Source of the DNA: CAWCUZ01 sp963798795
Lineage (GTDB): Bacteria > Acidobacteriota > Vicinamibacteria > Vicinamibacterales > SCN-69-37
DNA: 64,000 nucleotides
Direction of reading: 5' to 3'
Assembly (NCBI GenBank): GCA_963798795.1
Contig: CAWCUZ010000001.1
Span: 2,170,001 to 2,234,000, forward strand
Numbering within the stretch: position 1 is the stretch's first letter; each line of letters opens with the position of its first letter. The position numbers were made by a program, and so were the translations under genes. This document shows, one piece after another, positions 9,087 through 16,341 of this stretch. The notes under the pieces were generated by a model, which was not told where the DNA came from, did no database searches, and was given only the letters and a program-made list of their open reading frames with translations.

Positions 9087-9860
9087 ATGGAAGCTCCCGT
9101 CGGCCTGCTGATCGCGTTCTTCGTGGTGCTGATCTGGGTGTGGAACTCGCTCTATATCATCAAGGAATGGGAGCGCGGCGCCGTGCTGCGCCTCGGCCGG
9201 ATGATCCCCGACGCGAAGGGCGCCGGGCTCCGGCTCGTGCTGTGGCCCATCGAAACGCTCTACCGCATTCCGCTGCGCCTCGTCACGCTCGACGTGCCGC
9301 CCCAGGACATCATCACGCGCGACAACATCTCCGTGAAGGTGAACGCCGTCTGCTACTTCCGTGTCGTCGACGCGAACCGCGCGCTCCGCGAGGTGGAGAA
9401 TTACCTCTACGCCACGTCGCAGCTCGCACAGACGACGCTGCGGAGCGTCGTCGGCCAGTTCGAGCTGGACGAAATCCTCGCCGAGCGCGACAAGGTGAAC
9501 GCGAAGCTGCAGGTCATCCTGGACCAGGACACCGAGCCGTGGGGCATCAAGGTGACCAAGGTCGAAGTGAAGCAGGTGGACATTCCCGAGACGATGCAGC
9601 GCGCGATCGCGAGGCAGGCCGAGGCGGAGCGCGAGCGGCGCGCCAAGGTCATCCACGCCGACGGCGAGTTCCAGGCGTCCCAGAAGCTGGCCGACGCCGC
9701 CAAGGTGCTGGCCACGCAGCCGGCCGCCATCCAGCTCCGATACCTGCAGACGCTCACCGAGATCGGCGTCGAAAAGAACACCACCGTCGTCTTCCCGCTG
9801 CCGATCGACATTCTCGACACGTGGCGCGCATCGCTCGCGCGGGACGCAGGCCATTCGTAG
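9087..9860 (+). CDS. Slipin (SPFH/stomatin-like) membrane protein
   Basis: A 257-residue SPFH protein: one N-terminal membrane hairpin (LLIAFFVVLIWVWNSLYII), the SPFH domain with VLRLGRM, SVKVNAVCYFRV and YATSQLAQTTLRSVVG, then a coiled-coil region (PETMQRAIARQAEAERERRAKVI) and a short oligomerisation tail. Its length and the VPPQDIITRDN motif match bacterial slipins encoded with NfeD. The ATG at 9087 follows AGGAGA. Its stop codon TAG (9858-9860) lies inside the GTAG base of a REP hairpin, suggesting that the original 3' end was replaced or trimmed by a REP insertion. Confidence 0.93.
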   Translation: MEAPVGLLIAFFVVLIWVWNSLYIIKEWERGAVLRLGRMIPDAKGAGLRLVLWPIETLYRIPLRLVTLDVPPQDIITRDNISVKVNAVCYFRVVDANRALREVENYLYATSQLAQTTLRSVVGQFELDEILAERDKVNAKLQVILDQDTEPWGIKVTKVEVKQVDIPETMQRAIARQAEAERERRAKVIHADGEFQASQKLADAAKVLATQPAAIQLRYLQTLTEIGVEKNTTVVFPLPIDILDTWRASLARDAGHS

Positions 9861-10051
9861 CCGCAGGCCTTCAGGCCTGCGGACAGTCCGCCGGGCTGAA
9901 GCCCGGCGGCTACACGTATCGCCTGCGGACAGTCCGCCGGGCTGAAGCCCGGCGGCTACACGTATCGCCTGCGGACAGTCCGCCGGGCTGAAGCCCGGCG
10001 GCTACACGTATCGCCTGCGGACGGTCCGCCGGGCTGAAGCCCGGCGGCTAC
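9857..10051. repeat. REP array: one forward hairpin and four inverted hairpins in 46-bp units
   Basis: A forward element at 9857-9882 begins GTAGCCGCAGG and folds around TTCA. Then a 46-bp unit starting GGACAGTCCGCC repeats at 9881, 9927, 9973 and 10019 (the last cut short), each carrying the hairpin CCGCCGGGC-tgaa-GCCCGGCGG followed by CTAC (GTAG on the minus strand). The units are nearly identical, so the array expanded recently. The array ends overlap the stop codons of both convergent flanking genes. Confidence 0.9.
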
Positions 10052-10647
10052 GAGTGCGAGCGCGTTCGTCGCCACACCAACAGGTAATACGCCGCCCCGA
10101 TCGCGGCCGCGACCGCGACGACCGCCAGCGTGTGGCGATGAATCGTCTGCACGACATCCGGCCACTGGTCGCCGAGGGCGTAGCCGATCCCGAGAAAGCA
10201 GCCGGTCCAGAGCACGGCGCCCGAGTACGCGAAGAGCGCGAAGGTGCGGGTCGAGAGGCACGACGTGCCGGCGACGAGGGCCGCGAAGTGCCGCACGCCC
10301 GGAATGAAGTAGCAGATCGTCAGCAGCCACTTCCCCATCCGATCGAACCAGCGGTGTGCGCGGTCGAGCACGGCGTCGTCGACGTGGATGAACCGCCCGA
10401 AGCGGTGCACGAACGCGAGGCCGGCGATCCGTCCCACCGAGTAGCTGATGGTGATGCCGGACATGGAGCCCCCCAGCGCCGCCACGGCTGTCGTCAACGG
10501 GTTCATCCGCCCTTCGTGAACCAGGGCGCCGGCGACGACGAGCAGCGTCTCATCCGGGATCGGCAAGCCGACGACGCCGAGCGCGAGCAGGGCGAAGAGC
10601 GCCGGGGCCCCGAGATCGGACAGCCAGGAGAGGACGGTGTGTTCCAC
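10048..10647 (-). CDS. DedA-family membrane protein
   Basis: A 199-residue polytopic protein of the DedA/VTT family, members of which translocate undecaprenyl phosphate or phospholipids across the inner membrane. Family motifs are clear: GLPIPDETLLVVAGALV near the N-terminus, the Gly-rich GGSMSGITISYSVGRIAG segment, and FIPGVRHFAALVAGTS. It is preceded by GTG as start at 10647 and no good alternative ATG exists in frame. The stop codon TAG at 10050-10048 is supplied by the GTAG of the last REP hairpin of the adjoining array, mirroring the slipin gene on the other side. Confidence 0.9.
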   Translation of the reverse strand: MEHTVLSWLSDLGAPALFALLALGVVGLPIPDETLLVVAGALVHEGRMNPLTTAVAALGGSMSGITISYSVGRIAGLAFVHRFGRFIHVDDAVLDRAHRWFDRMGKWLLTICYFIPGVRHFAALVAGTSCLSTRTFALFAYSGAVLWTGCFLGIGYALGDQWPDVVQTIHRHTLAVVAVAAAIGAAYYLLVWRRTRSHS

Positions 10648-10742
10648 GCGCTCTCATGCTGGCACACCTCCGCGCCGAGCCAAGGCATCGGCGGCCGCGC
10701 CGAAAAGCCGGGGCCGCGGACGCTGCCGGACGTCGAGGCGGC

Positions 10743-13286
10743 TCAGAATGCCACGCCCACCTGGAACTGATAGGCGCGTGGCGTCACGAAGTGCGTTCCG
10801 GAGAAGGTCGACAGGAAGTTGTACAGGGCCTCCTGATTGGTCACGTTGATGACGCTGAACCTGAGCCGGACCTTCGCCCTGGCGCTGCGCACCAGATTGT
10901 CCACACCAATGCCCAGGTCGATCAGGTTCCGCGGCGCGATGCGGGGCGGGTTGGTCACGTCGTCGGCGGTCCCCTCGGCGGGAATCCGCAGGCGCGTGGC
11001 GCCCAGGTTCGACGGCGTGCACTCGGCGTCGGTCAGCGGCGATTCGAGAGACGCGGAGACCCCGCCGCAGAACATGCCGATGGCCGTCTGCTGGTCCGCG
11101 GTCAGGCCGAGCGCATCCTCGAGCCCTCCCACCGCGCCCGCGACAAGGCCGGAATCGTAGCGCCACGACACGGCCGCCCACGCGCCGAGGTCCTTCGCGA
11201 ACACGTATTGGAGATTCGTCGTGGCGTTGAACTTCTGGTCGTGGTCGATGCGGAAGTCGGCGTCGGCGTCCTCCAGCAGGATGCCGCCCGCGCCCGGAGG
11301 CGAGTAGATGGCGTTGGTGTGCGCCATCACCACGAACGCCGTGAACCCGTGGTGATCGAGCACGTCGATGCGTCCGGTGAAGCCGTTGATCCGCGAGTGG
11401 TCCCAGGCCACGGGAAACGCCAGCGGCGTATCGAAGAGCACGCCGAAGTCGTAGCCGTTGTTGGTGTGCTTGTTGAAGTAGCCGAAGTCGGCCACGACCC
11501 AGGTGCCCACCGCCTGCTGAATGCCGAGCTCGACCTGGTTGCGCGTGCCGGGAGGAACGGGATCGCCCTGTCCCAGCGCCCCGTTCAGGCCGTAGCCGGC
11601 GCTCAGCAGCAGGTTCTCGTTGTACGGCGTCTCGAGCGTGCGGCCGTACGACGCCCGGACCACGGTCTGGGTTGATGGCACGGCGTACGACGCGCCGAAC
11701 CGCGGCTGGGCCAGTGTCGACGAGGTCAGCCCGTCGTAGTGATCCACCCGAAGTCCGGCCTTGAACGTGGCGTTGCCGACCCGGATGTCGTCCTGGACGT
11801 AGGCGGCCTGCTGCTTGACCGTGAACTTCTGGTCGTAGTTCAGCGGAGACCCGCCATGGGTCAGGTCGTAGGGTGCGAGCGATTCGTCGAAGTTGCCTTC
11901 GTCATCGGCAAAGGCGCCGGCGGTCGGGTCGGTGATGCCGAACGTGAACTGCTCGTGGAGCGGCGTCGAGCCGACCGTGCCGCCGATCTTCAGGTTGTGG
12001 TTCCCGGTGATGATCGCCAGGTCCGCCTTGACGCCGATGTTCGACAGCGTGCGATCCTGGCTGACGGTCGCGGGCAGGTCATTGAAGAGACTGGCGCTCG
12101 GCGAGTACGTCACGTGATCGTGGCGGACGTACCCGTTGGCCGTCAGCAGCGCGCTCGAGCCGATGACGCGCGAGTACCCGGGCGCCACGTTGTAGGTGTT
12201 GATGTCCTGGTGCTGATCCTGCGCGATGGTGTCGTAGGTGTTCGGGACGTCGAATCCCGACTTGCCGACCTGGACGTCCAGGTGCAGGGCGTTGCCGTTC
12301 GCCGACCGCGCGTCGAGCCGGTCGAAGAACGACGTGCTGTGCCCGGTGTCGTGCAGGGCCTTGAATTCCGGCGGGTCCAGGTAGCGATCGGTTTTGAGCC
12401 CGGACGCGGACAGGAAGTCGCCCACCGCGTGCGACCCGGCCCCCACGCTGAAATCGGCACCCGGACTGCCGAACGAGCCGTAGGACACCGTCCCGGTGCC
12501 AGTCGGCCGCGGCTGATCCAGCCCGGACTTGGTCACGATATGGACCACCAGACTGCTCTTGTCGCCGTACTCGGCCGGCGCGACTCCGGTGATGAGCTCC
12601 ATCGACTGCACGGCATCCGGGGAAATCTGGTTCGAGTACACGCGGCTCTGCTGGTCGGTGATCGGCTGATTGTCGATCGAGAACTGCGTTTGCGCGTGGT
12701 CGCCGATCGGATGGAAGAAGCCGTTCGAGTCGGCCACGACGCCCGGCGAGGCCAGCGTGACGACCTGGTTGAGCCCCGCGGACGTCTCGACCGGCAGCTT
12801 CTGGATGAGGGACTGGTCGACGTCGGTGTGGGCCGTCGGATCCCGCTCGACCAGGTCCCCCGCGCGTGCGACCACCTGCACCGATCCGGTCGTCCCGGCG
12901 AGCGACAGCGTCAGGTCGAGCGTGATCGGGACGGCGGTGCGGACCTCCACTCCACGTTCGAGCTTCTGGAAGCCCTGTGCCTCGACCGAGACCTGGTACG
13001 GGTTGGGGGGCAGATTGCTGAAGATGTACTTGCCGGCGATGTCCGTGGTCGCGGTGCGGGTGTAGCCGGTCACCGGGTTGCTGATGGTGACCACCACCGA
13101 CTGCATCGCGCCGCCGGTCTGATCCGTGATCGTGCCCTGAATCGTACCGGCGCCGCCAAGGCCCTGGGCCGCGGCGGCCGTCGCGCCGAACAGACCAATG
13201 CACAGGATCCGGCCCGCCAGCCGAAGGGCGCGTGAGAGGTGTTGGACGAAGGATGGATCCGAAGAAGCAGCTCGTGTCGGCATCAT
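10743..13286 (-). CDS. TonB-dependent receptor with N-terminal carboxypeptidase-like domain
   Basis: An 847-residue outer-membrane receptor. The N-terminal leader (residues 1-40, FGATAAAAQ) is followed by a carboxypeptidase regulatory-like domain (GTIQGTITDQTGGAMQSVVVTISNP), a plug (TSAGLNQVVTLASPGVV ... FSIDNQPITDQ ... YGDKSSLVVHIVTKSG) and a long beta-barrel ending in a Phe (QFQVGVAF). It is longer than classic siderophore receptors and resembles the large receptors of Acidobacteria whose substrates are unknown, probably oligosaccharides or peptides. It is transcribed away from the histidine kinase gene, with a 231-bp gap in which I see no clear promoter apart from the kinase -10 box. Confidence 0.9.
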   Translation of the reverse strand: MMPTRAASSDPSFVQHLSRALRLAGRILCIGLFGATAAAAQGLGGAGTIQGTITDQTGGAMQSVVVTISNPVTGYTRTATTDIAGKYIFSNLPPNPYQVSVEAQGFQKLERGVEVRTAVPITLDLTLSLAGTTGSVQVVARAGDLVERDPTAHTDVDQSLIQKLPVETSAGLNQVVTLASPGVVADSNGFFHPIGDHAQTQFSIDNQPITDQQSRVYSNQISPDAVQSMELITGVAPAEYGDKSSLVVHIVTKSGLDQPRPTGTGTVSYGSFGSPGADFSVGAGSHAVGDFLSASGLKTDRYLDPPEFKALHDTGHSTSFFDRLDARSANGNALHLDVQVGKSGFDVPNTYDTIAQDQHQDINTYNVAPGYSRVIGSSALLTANGYVRHDHVTYSPSASLFNDLPATVSQDRTLSNIGVKADLAIITGNHNLKIGGTVGSTPLHEQFTFGITDPTAGAFADDEGNFDESLAPYDLTHGGSPLNYDQKFTVKQQAAYVQDDIRVGNATFKAGLRVDHYDGLTSSTLAQPRFGASYAVPSTQTVVRASYGRTLETPYNENLLLSAGYGLNGALGQGDPVPPGTRNQVELGIQQAVGTWVVADFGYFNKHTNNGYDFGVLFDTPLAFPVAWDHSRINGFTGRIDVLDHHGFTAFVVMAHTNAIYSPPGAGGILLEDADADFRIDHDQKFNATTNLQYVFAKDLGAWAAVSWRYDSGLVAGAVGGLEDALGLTADQQTAIGMFCGGVSASLESPLTDAECTPSNLGATRLRIPAEGTADDVTNPPRIAPRNLIDLGIGVDNLVRSARAKVRLRFSVINVTNQEALYNFLSTFSGTHFVTPRAYQFQVGVAF

Positions 13287-13505
13287 AGCTTCGCATCGTG
13301 ACGGAGGCGTCCCGGGCCACCTACGTCAATCCAACGGCCGGTCTCGAACAGCCATGGCCGGTTCGATTGCACCAATCACCGGCGTCCCCGCCGCGGGAAA
13401 TGCGCGCCCCGCATCTGTCTGCCCGTTCATTGGCGTAGATCGACCAGTCGTTGGAGGCGACGACCCGCCTGGTGCGTCGGAATCGCAGACGCCGGACCGC
13501 CTCAC

Positions 13506-13511
13506 TACAAT
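13506..13511 (+). promoter_or_regulatory. Candidate -10 box for leaderless histidine kinase gene
   Basis: TACAAT ends 6 bp before the ATG at 13518; there is no ribosome binding site and no convincing -35 box. Transcription would start at the ATG. Confidence 0.5.
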
Positions 13512-13517
13512 GTGCCC

Positions 13518-15446
13518 ATGGGCTCGCCCGTCACCGGCCTCATCGTCGATGCGCTGGGCTTTCTGACCGGAGCCATCCTCTATCTGATGCTCATCGCGAT
13601 GGTCTGGCGCGAGCGCGCCGGCGAGGGCACGGGGTTTCTGTCACGCCGCGGCCAGCTCCCTCTGTTGACCGGGCTCTTCGGGTTCGTGTGGAACGCGGGC
13701 GCCCTGCTGTCGTTCGGCACGCGCATGTTCGACGGCGCCGGGCCGGCGCCCGCCGCCCTCGTCGCGGTCGCCTTCGGCGCGCTCGGCTGCCTGCCCGCCG
13801 TCGTCGTCCACGCCCTGATCGAAGGACGCGAAACCGCCGGCGGCCGCCGCGTGATGCGCGCCGTCATCGTCGTGGCGTACGGGCTGAGTCTCACCGCGGC
13901 CGTGATGCACCTGCTGGCGGCCGCCCGCGGCGAACCGGTTCCCTCCCGCCCGGCGTTGTGGCTGCTCACGGCGGGATTCACCGCCGTGACCGTGTCGCTG
14001 CTCGTCGCGACCCGCCGGCAGCCGATCGGCCGGCGCGGCATCTGGGTCGCCGCGCTCGCCGTCTTCTCCGTCTCCGCGCTCCACTTCGGCCGGCACAACG
14101 GCGACGAGGCCTGGTGGGTCGAGCTCATCGGCCACCATGCGTCGCTGCCGCTGGCGCTGGCCATTCTGCACCAGGACTATCGGTTCGCCCTGGCCGATCT
14201 GTTTCTCAAGAACGCGATCGCGCTGCTCCTGCTCATGGGCGTCTCGCTCGGCGTGCTCTCCGGATTCGTGGTGCCGCTGATGCATTGGCAGGATGCCAGC
14301 GGCGGGTGGGATCCACGCGCCGTCGCGCTCCTGGTCGTGCTCTGGATGGCGACCGCGGTGGTGTTCCCGCCCCTGAAGCGCCTGGCCAACCGGCTGGTCG
14401 ACCGGGCCGTCCTGCGGCGGCCCGACTACGAGGTGACGCTCGCGGCCTTCGCGGCCGCCCTCGAAACGGCCGAGGTGACTCGTCACGTGACCAGCGCCGT
14501 CGGCGGGGCGCTCGAGTCCGCGCTCGGCGCTTCCGATCACCGGCTCATTCCCGACCCCCTGCCCGAGCACGACCCGCGACTCGTCGTCACCGGCTCCGCC
14601 CTGCGCGCCTTGAGCGACCCGTCGGCCACGGCCCTGCTCCGACTGCGCACGGTCGAGCCGCCGCACCCCGCCATCGTCGTCGGCGCGATGACCGCCGGCC
14701 GCCGGCTGCTGTCCGACGACGTGCGGCTGCTCGAGACGATTTCCCGTCTCGCTGCCCGGCGGATCGATGCCCTGCGCGTCGCCCAGGAACGGCTGGAGTA
14801 CAGCCTGCGCGAACAGCGCATGCAGCGCCTCGCCCGCGAAGCCGAACTGCGCGCCCTGCGGGCGCAGCTCAACCCGCATTTTCTGTTCAATGCCCTCACT
14901 ACCATCGGGCATCTGGTGCAGACGGCGCCGTCGCGGGCCGTCGACACGCTGCTCCGCCTCACCCACGTGCTCCGCGGCGTGCTCCGGCGGTCCAGCGACG
15001 AGTTCTCGACCCTCGGTGAAGAGGTGGACCTGCTGCGCTCCTACCTCGACATCGAGCAGGCGCGATTCGAAGAGCGCCTGCGCGTGACCATCGACGTGCC
15101 GGCCGCCCTGCGCGGCGCGACCATCCCCACGCTGCTGCTCCAGCCGCTGGTCGAGAATGCCGTCAAGCACGGGCTGTCATCCCGCCGTGCGGGCTGCGCG
15201 CTGACGATCTCGGCGGCGGCCGACGGCGCGCGCCTGCGCGTCTCGATTGCCGATACCGGCGTCGGCTTCGAGCCGACGGCTCGCGGCCGGCGTCGCGGCG
15301 TCGGGCTCACGAACGTCGAGCAGCGCCTCGCCGCGCACTATGGCGCCGCCGCCAGCTTCCGCATCGACAGCGCCCCCGGGCGTGGGACCACGGTGACTGT
15401 CGTCGTGCCGGACGCCAAGGCCCTCGCGACTGTGGCAGCCGGATGA
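13518..15446 (+). CDS. LytS-type membrane sensor histidine kinase
   Basis: A 642-residue sensor. About eight membrane helices occupy residues 5-285 with an internal HHASLPLALAILHQDYRF segment, then a degenerate GAF-like region (about 300-420), a coiled coil, and a PF06580-type kinase core: phospho-acceptor His454 in LNPHFLFNAL, N-box Asn547 in PLVENAVKHGL, and G-boxes DTGVGFEPT and GVGLTNVEQR with a final GRGTTVTVV. The signal sensed is unknown. It overlaps the response regulator by 4 bp (ATGA), so the two are translationally coupled. The start at 13518 is preferred over a GTG two codons upstream because of the -10 box spacing. Confidence 0.92.
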   Translation: MGSPVTGLIVDALGFLTGAILYLMLIAMVWRERAGEGTGFLSRRGQLPLLTGLFGFVWNAGALLSFGTRMFDGAGPAPAALVAVAFGALGCLPAVVVHALIEGRETAGGRRVMRAVIVVAYGLSLTAAVMHLLAAARGEPVPSRPALWLLTAGFTAVTVSLLVATRRQPIGRRGIWVAALAVFSVSALHFGRHNGDEAWWVELIGHHASLPLALAILHQDYRFALADLFLKNAIALLLLMGVSLGVLSGFVVPLMHWQDASGGWDPRAVALLVVLWMATAVVFPPLKRLANRLVDRAVLRRPDYEVTLAAFAAALETAEVTRHVTSAVGGALESALGASDHRLIPDPLPEHDPRLVVTGSALRALSDPSATALLRLRTVEPPHPAIVVGAMTAGRRLLSDDVRLLETISRLAARRIDALRVAQERLEYSLREQRMQRLAREAELRALRAQLNPHFLFNALTTIGHLVQTAPSRAVDTLLRLTHVLRGVLRRSSDEFSTLGEEVDLLRSYLDIEQARFEERLRVTIDVPAALRGATIPTLLLQPLVENAVKHGLSSRRAGCALTISAAADGARLRVSIADTGVGFEPTARGRRRGVGLTNVEQRLAAHYGAAASFRIDSAPGRGTTVTVVVPDAKALATVAAG

Positions 15447-16228
15447 CCGAATCACACCTGAGGACGGTGATCGCCGACGACGAGCGGCCCGCCCGGTCGT
15501 ACCTGGCCGCGATCCTGCGCGCGGCAGGCGGCGTGGAGATCGTGGCCGAAGCCGCCAACGGCGCGGAGGCCATCCAGGCGATCGAGCGCCATCGCCCCGA
15601 TCTCGCCGTCCTCGACCTGCAGATGCCCGAAGTCGATGGTCTCAGCGTCGTGCGCCTGCTCCGTCGCCGGCATCTGCCACTCGTCATCTTCGTCACCGCG
15701 TACGACGAGTACGCCGTCAGGGCCTTCGAGCTGAACGCGGTGGATTACCTCACCAAGCCGGTCACCGAATCGCGGCTCCGCGACGCGCTCCGCCGGACGC
15801 GCGAGCGGCTCGAGCGGCAGGACCTGCGCGAGTCGGCCGCCACGCGCCTGCACAACGCCGTCGCGGCCTACGAGCGGGAGGCGCCAGCGGGCCGGCTCGA
15901 ACGCCTTCCCGTCCGACACAAGGGCGATATCGTGCTGGTGCCGGTGGGGCAGATCGCGTCGATCGTGGCCGACGGCGAGTTCCTGCACATCACTACCGCG
16001 CGGCTCGACCGCTACACCATCAACTATCGTCTCAAGGATCTCGAGGCGCGGCTCGACCCCGCCCGCTTTATCCGCCTCGGCCGCGGCGTGCTCGCCAACA
16101 TCGATCAAATCGTCCGCGCCACGCCCATGCCCGGCGGCCTGTACACCGTCAAACTCGGCAACGGCCAGGAACTCGACGTCAGCCGCATCCAGTCCCGTCT
16201 GCTGCGGGGACGCCTGCTGCAGCTATAG
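15443..16228 (+). CDS. LytR/AlgR-family response regulator (receiver + LytTR)
   Basis: A 261-residue partner of the preceding kinase. The receiver domain (residues 6-120) has the acidic pair Asp12/Asp13, phosphorylation site Asp58 in LAVLDLQMPE, the Thr of FVTAYDEYA and the Lys of YLTKPV. The C-terminal LytTR DNA-binding domain (about 155-260) contains VPVGQIASIVADGEFLHI and FIRLGRGVLANIDQI. Such regulators bind paired direct repeats in promoters. The next gene downstream is an ADOP permease after a heptamer array and its own -10 box, so it could be a target but is probably a separate transcript. Confidence 0.95.
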   Translation: MTESHLRTVIADDERPARSYLAAILRAAGGVEIVAEAANGAEAIQAIERHRPDLAVLDLQMPEVDGLSVVRLLRRRHLPLVIFVTAYDEYAVRAFELNAVDYLTKPVTESRLRDALRRTRERLERQDLRESAATRLHNAVAAYEREAPAGRLERLPVRHKGDIVLVPVGQIASIVADGEFLHITTARLDRYTINYRLKDLEARLDPARFIRLGRGVLANIDQIVRATPMPGGLYTVKLGNGQELDVSRIQSRLLRGRLLQL

Positions 16229-16230
16229 GA

Positions 16231-16323
16231 CTTCTGCCTCTGCCTTCTGCCTTCTGCCTTCTGCCTTCTGCCTTCTGCCTTCTGCCTTCTGCCTTCTGCC
16301 TTCTGCCTTCTGCCTTCTGCCTT
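16231..16323. repeat. Heptamer tandem array (TTCTGCC)n, copy 2
   Basis: Thirteen or so TTCTGCC units, one of them shortened to six bases, start 3 bp after the response-regulator stop codon. The orientation relative to the upstream gene is opposite to that of copies 1 and 3. Confidence 0.9.
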
Positions 16324-16327
16324 GATC

Positions 16328-16333
16328 TATGAT
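16328..16333 (+). promoter_or_regulatory. Candidate -10 box for ADOP gene
   Basis: TATGAT, 8 bp before the ATG at 16342, directly after the heptamer array. No ribosome binding site is visible. Confidence 0.5.
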
Positions 16334-16341
16334 TCCGCCGC

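Noticed and set aside
9857..10051. Regular 46-bp direct repeats considered as a CRISPR array
   Set aside because: The whole unit is repeated, so there are no variable spacers; each unit is a REP hairpin with GTAG.
13287..13517. 231-bp gap between the second TonB receptor and the histidine kinase searched for a small RNA or gene
   Set aside because: No open frame with a start and ribosome binding site and no strong hairpin was seen; only the kinase -10 box is supportable.
16231..16323. TTCTGCC array considered as a CRISPR or protein-coding repeat
   Set aside because: The 7-bp unit has no spacers and is not a multiple of three; it lies between genes.
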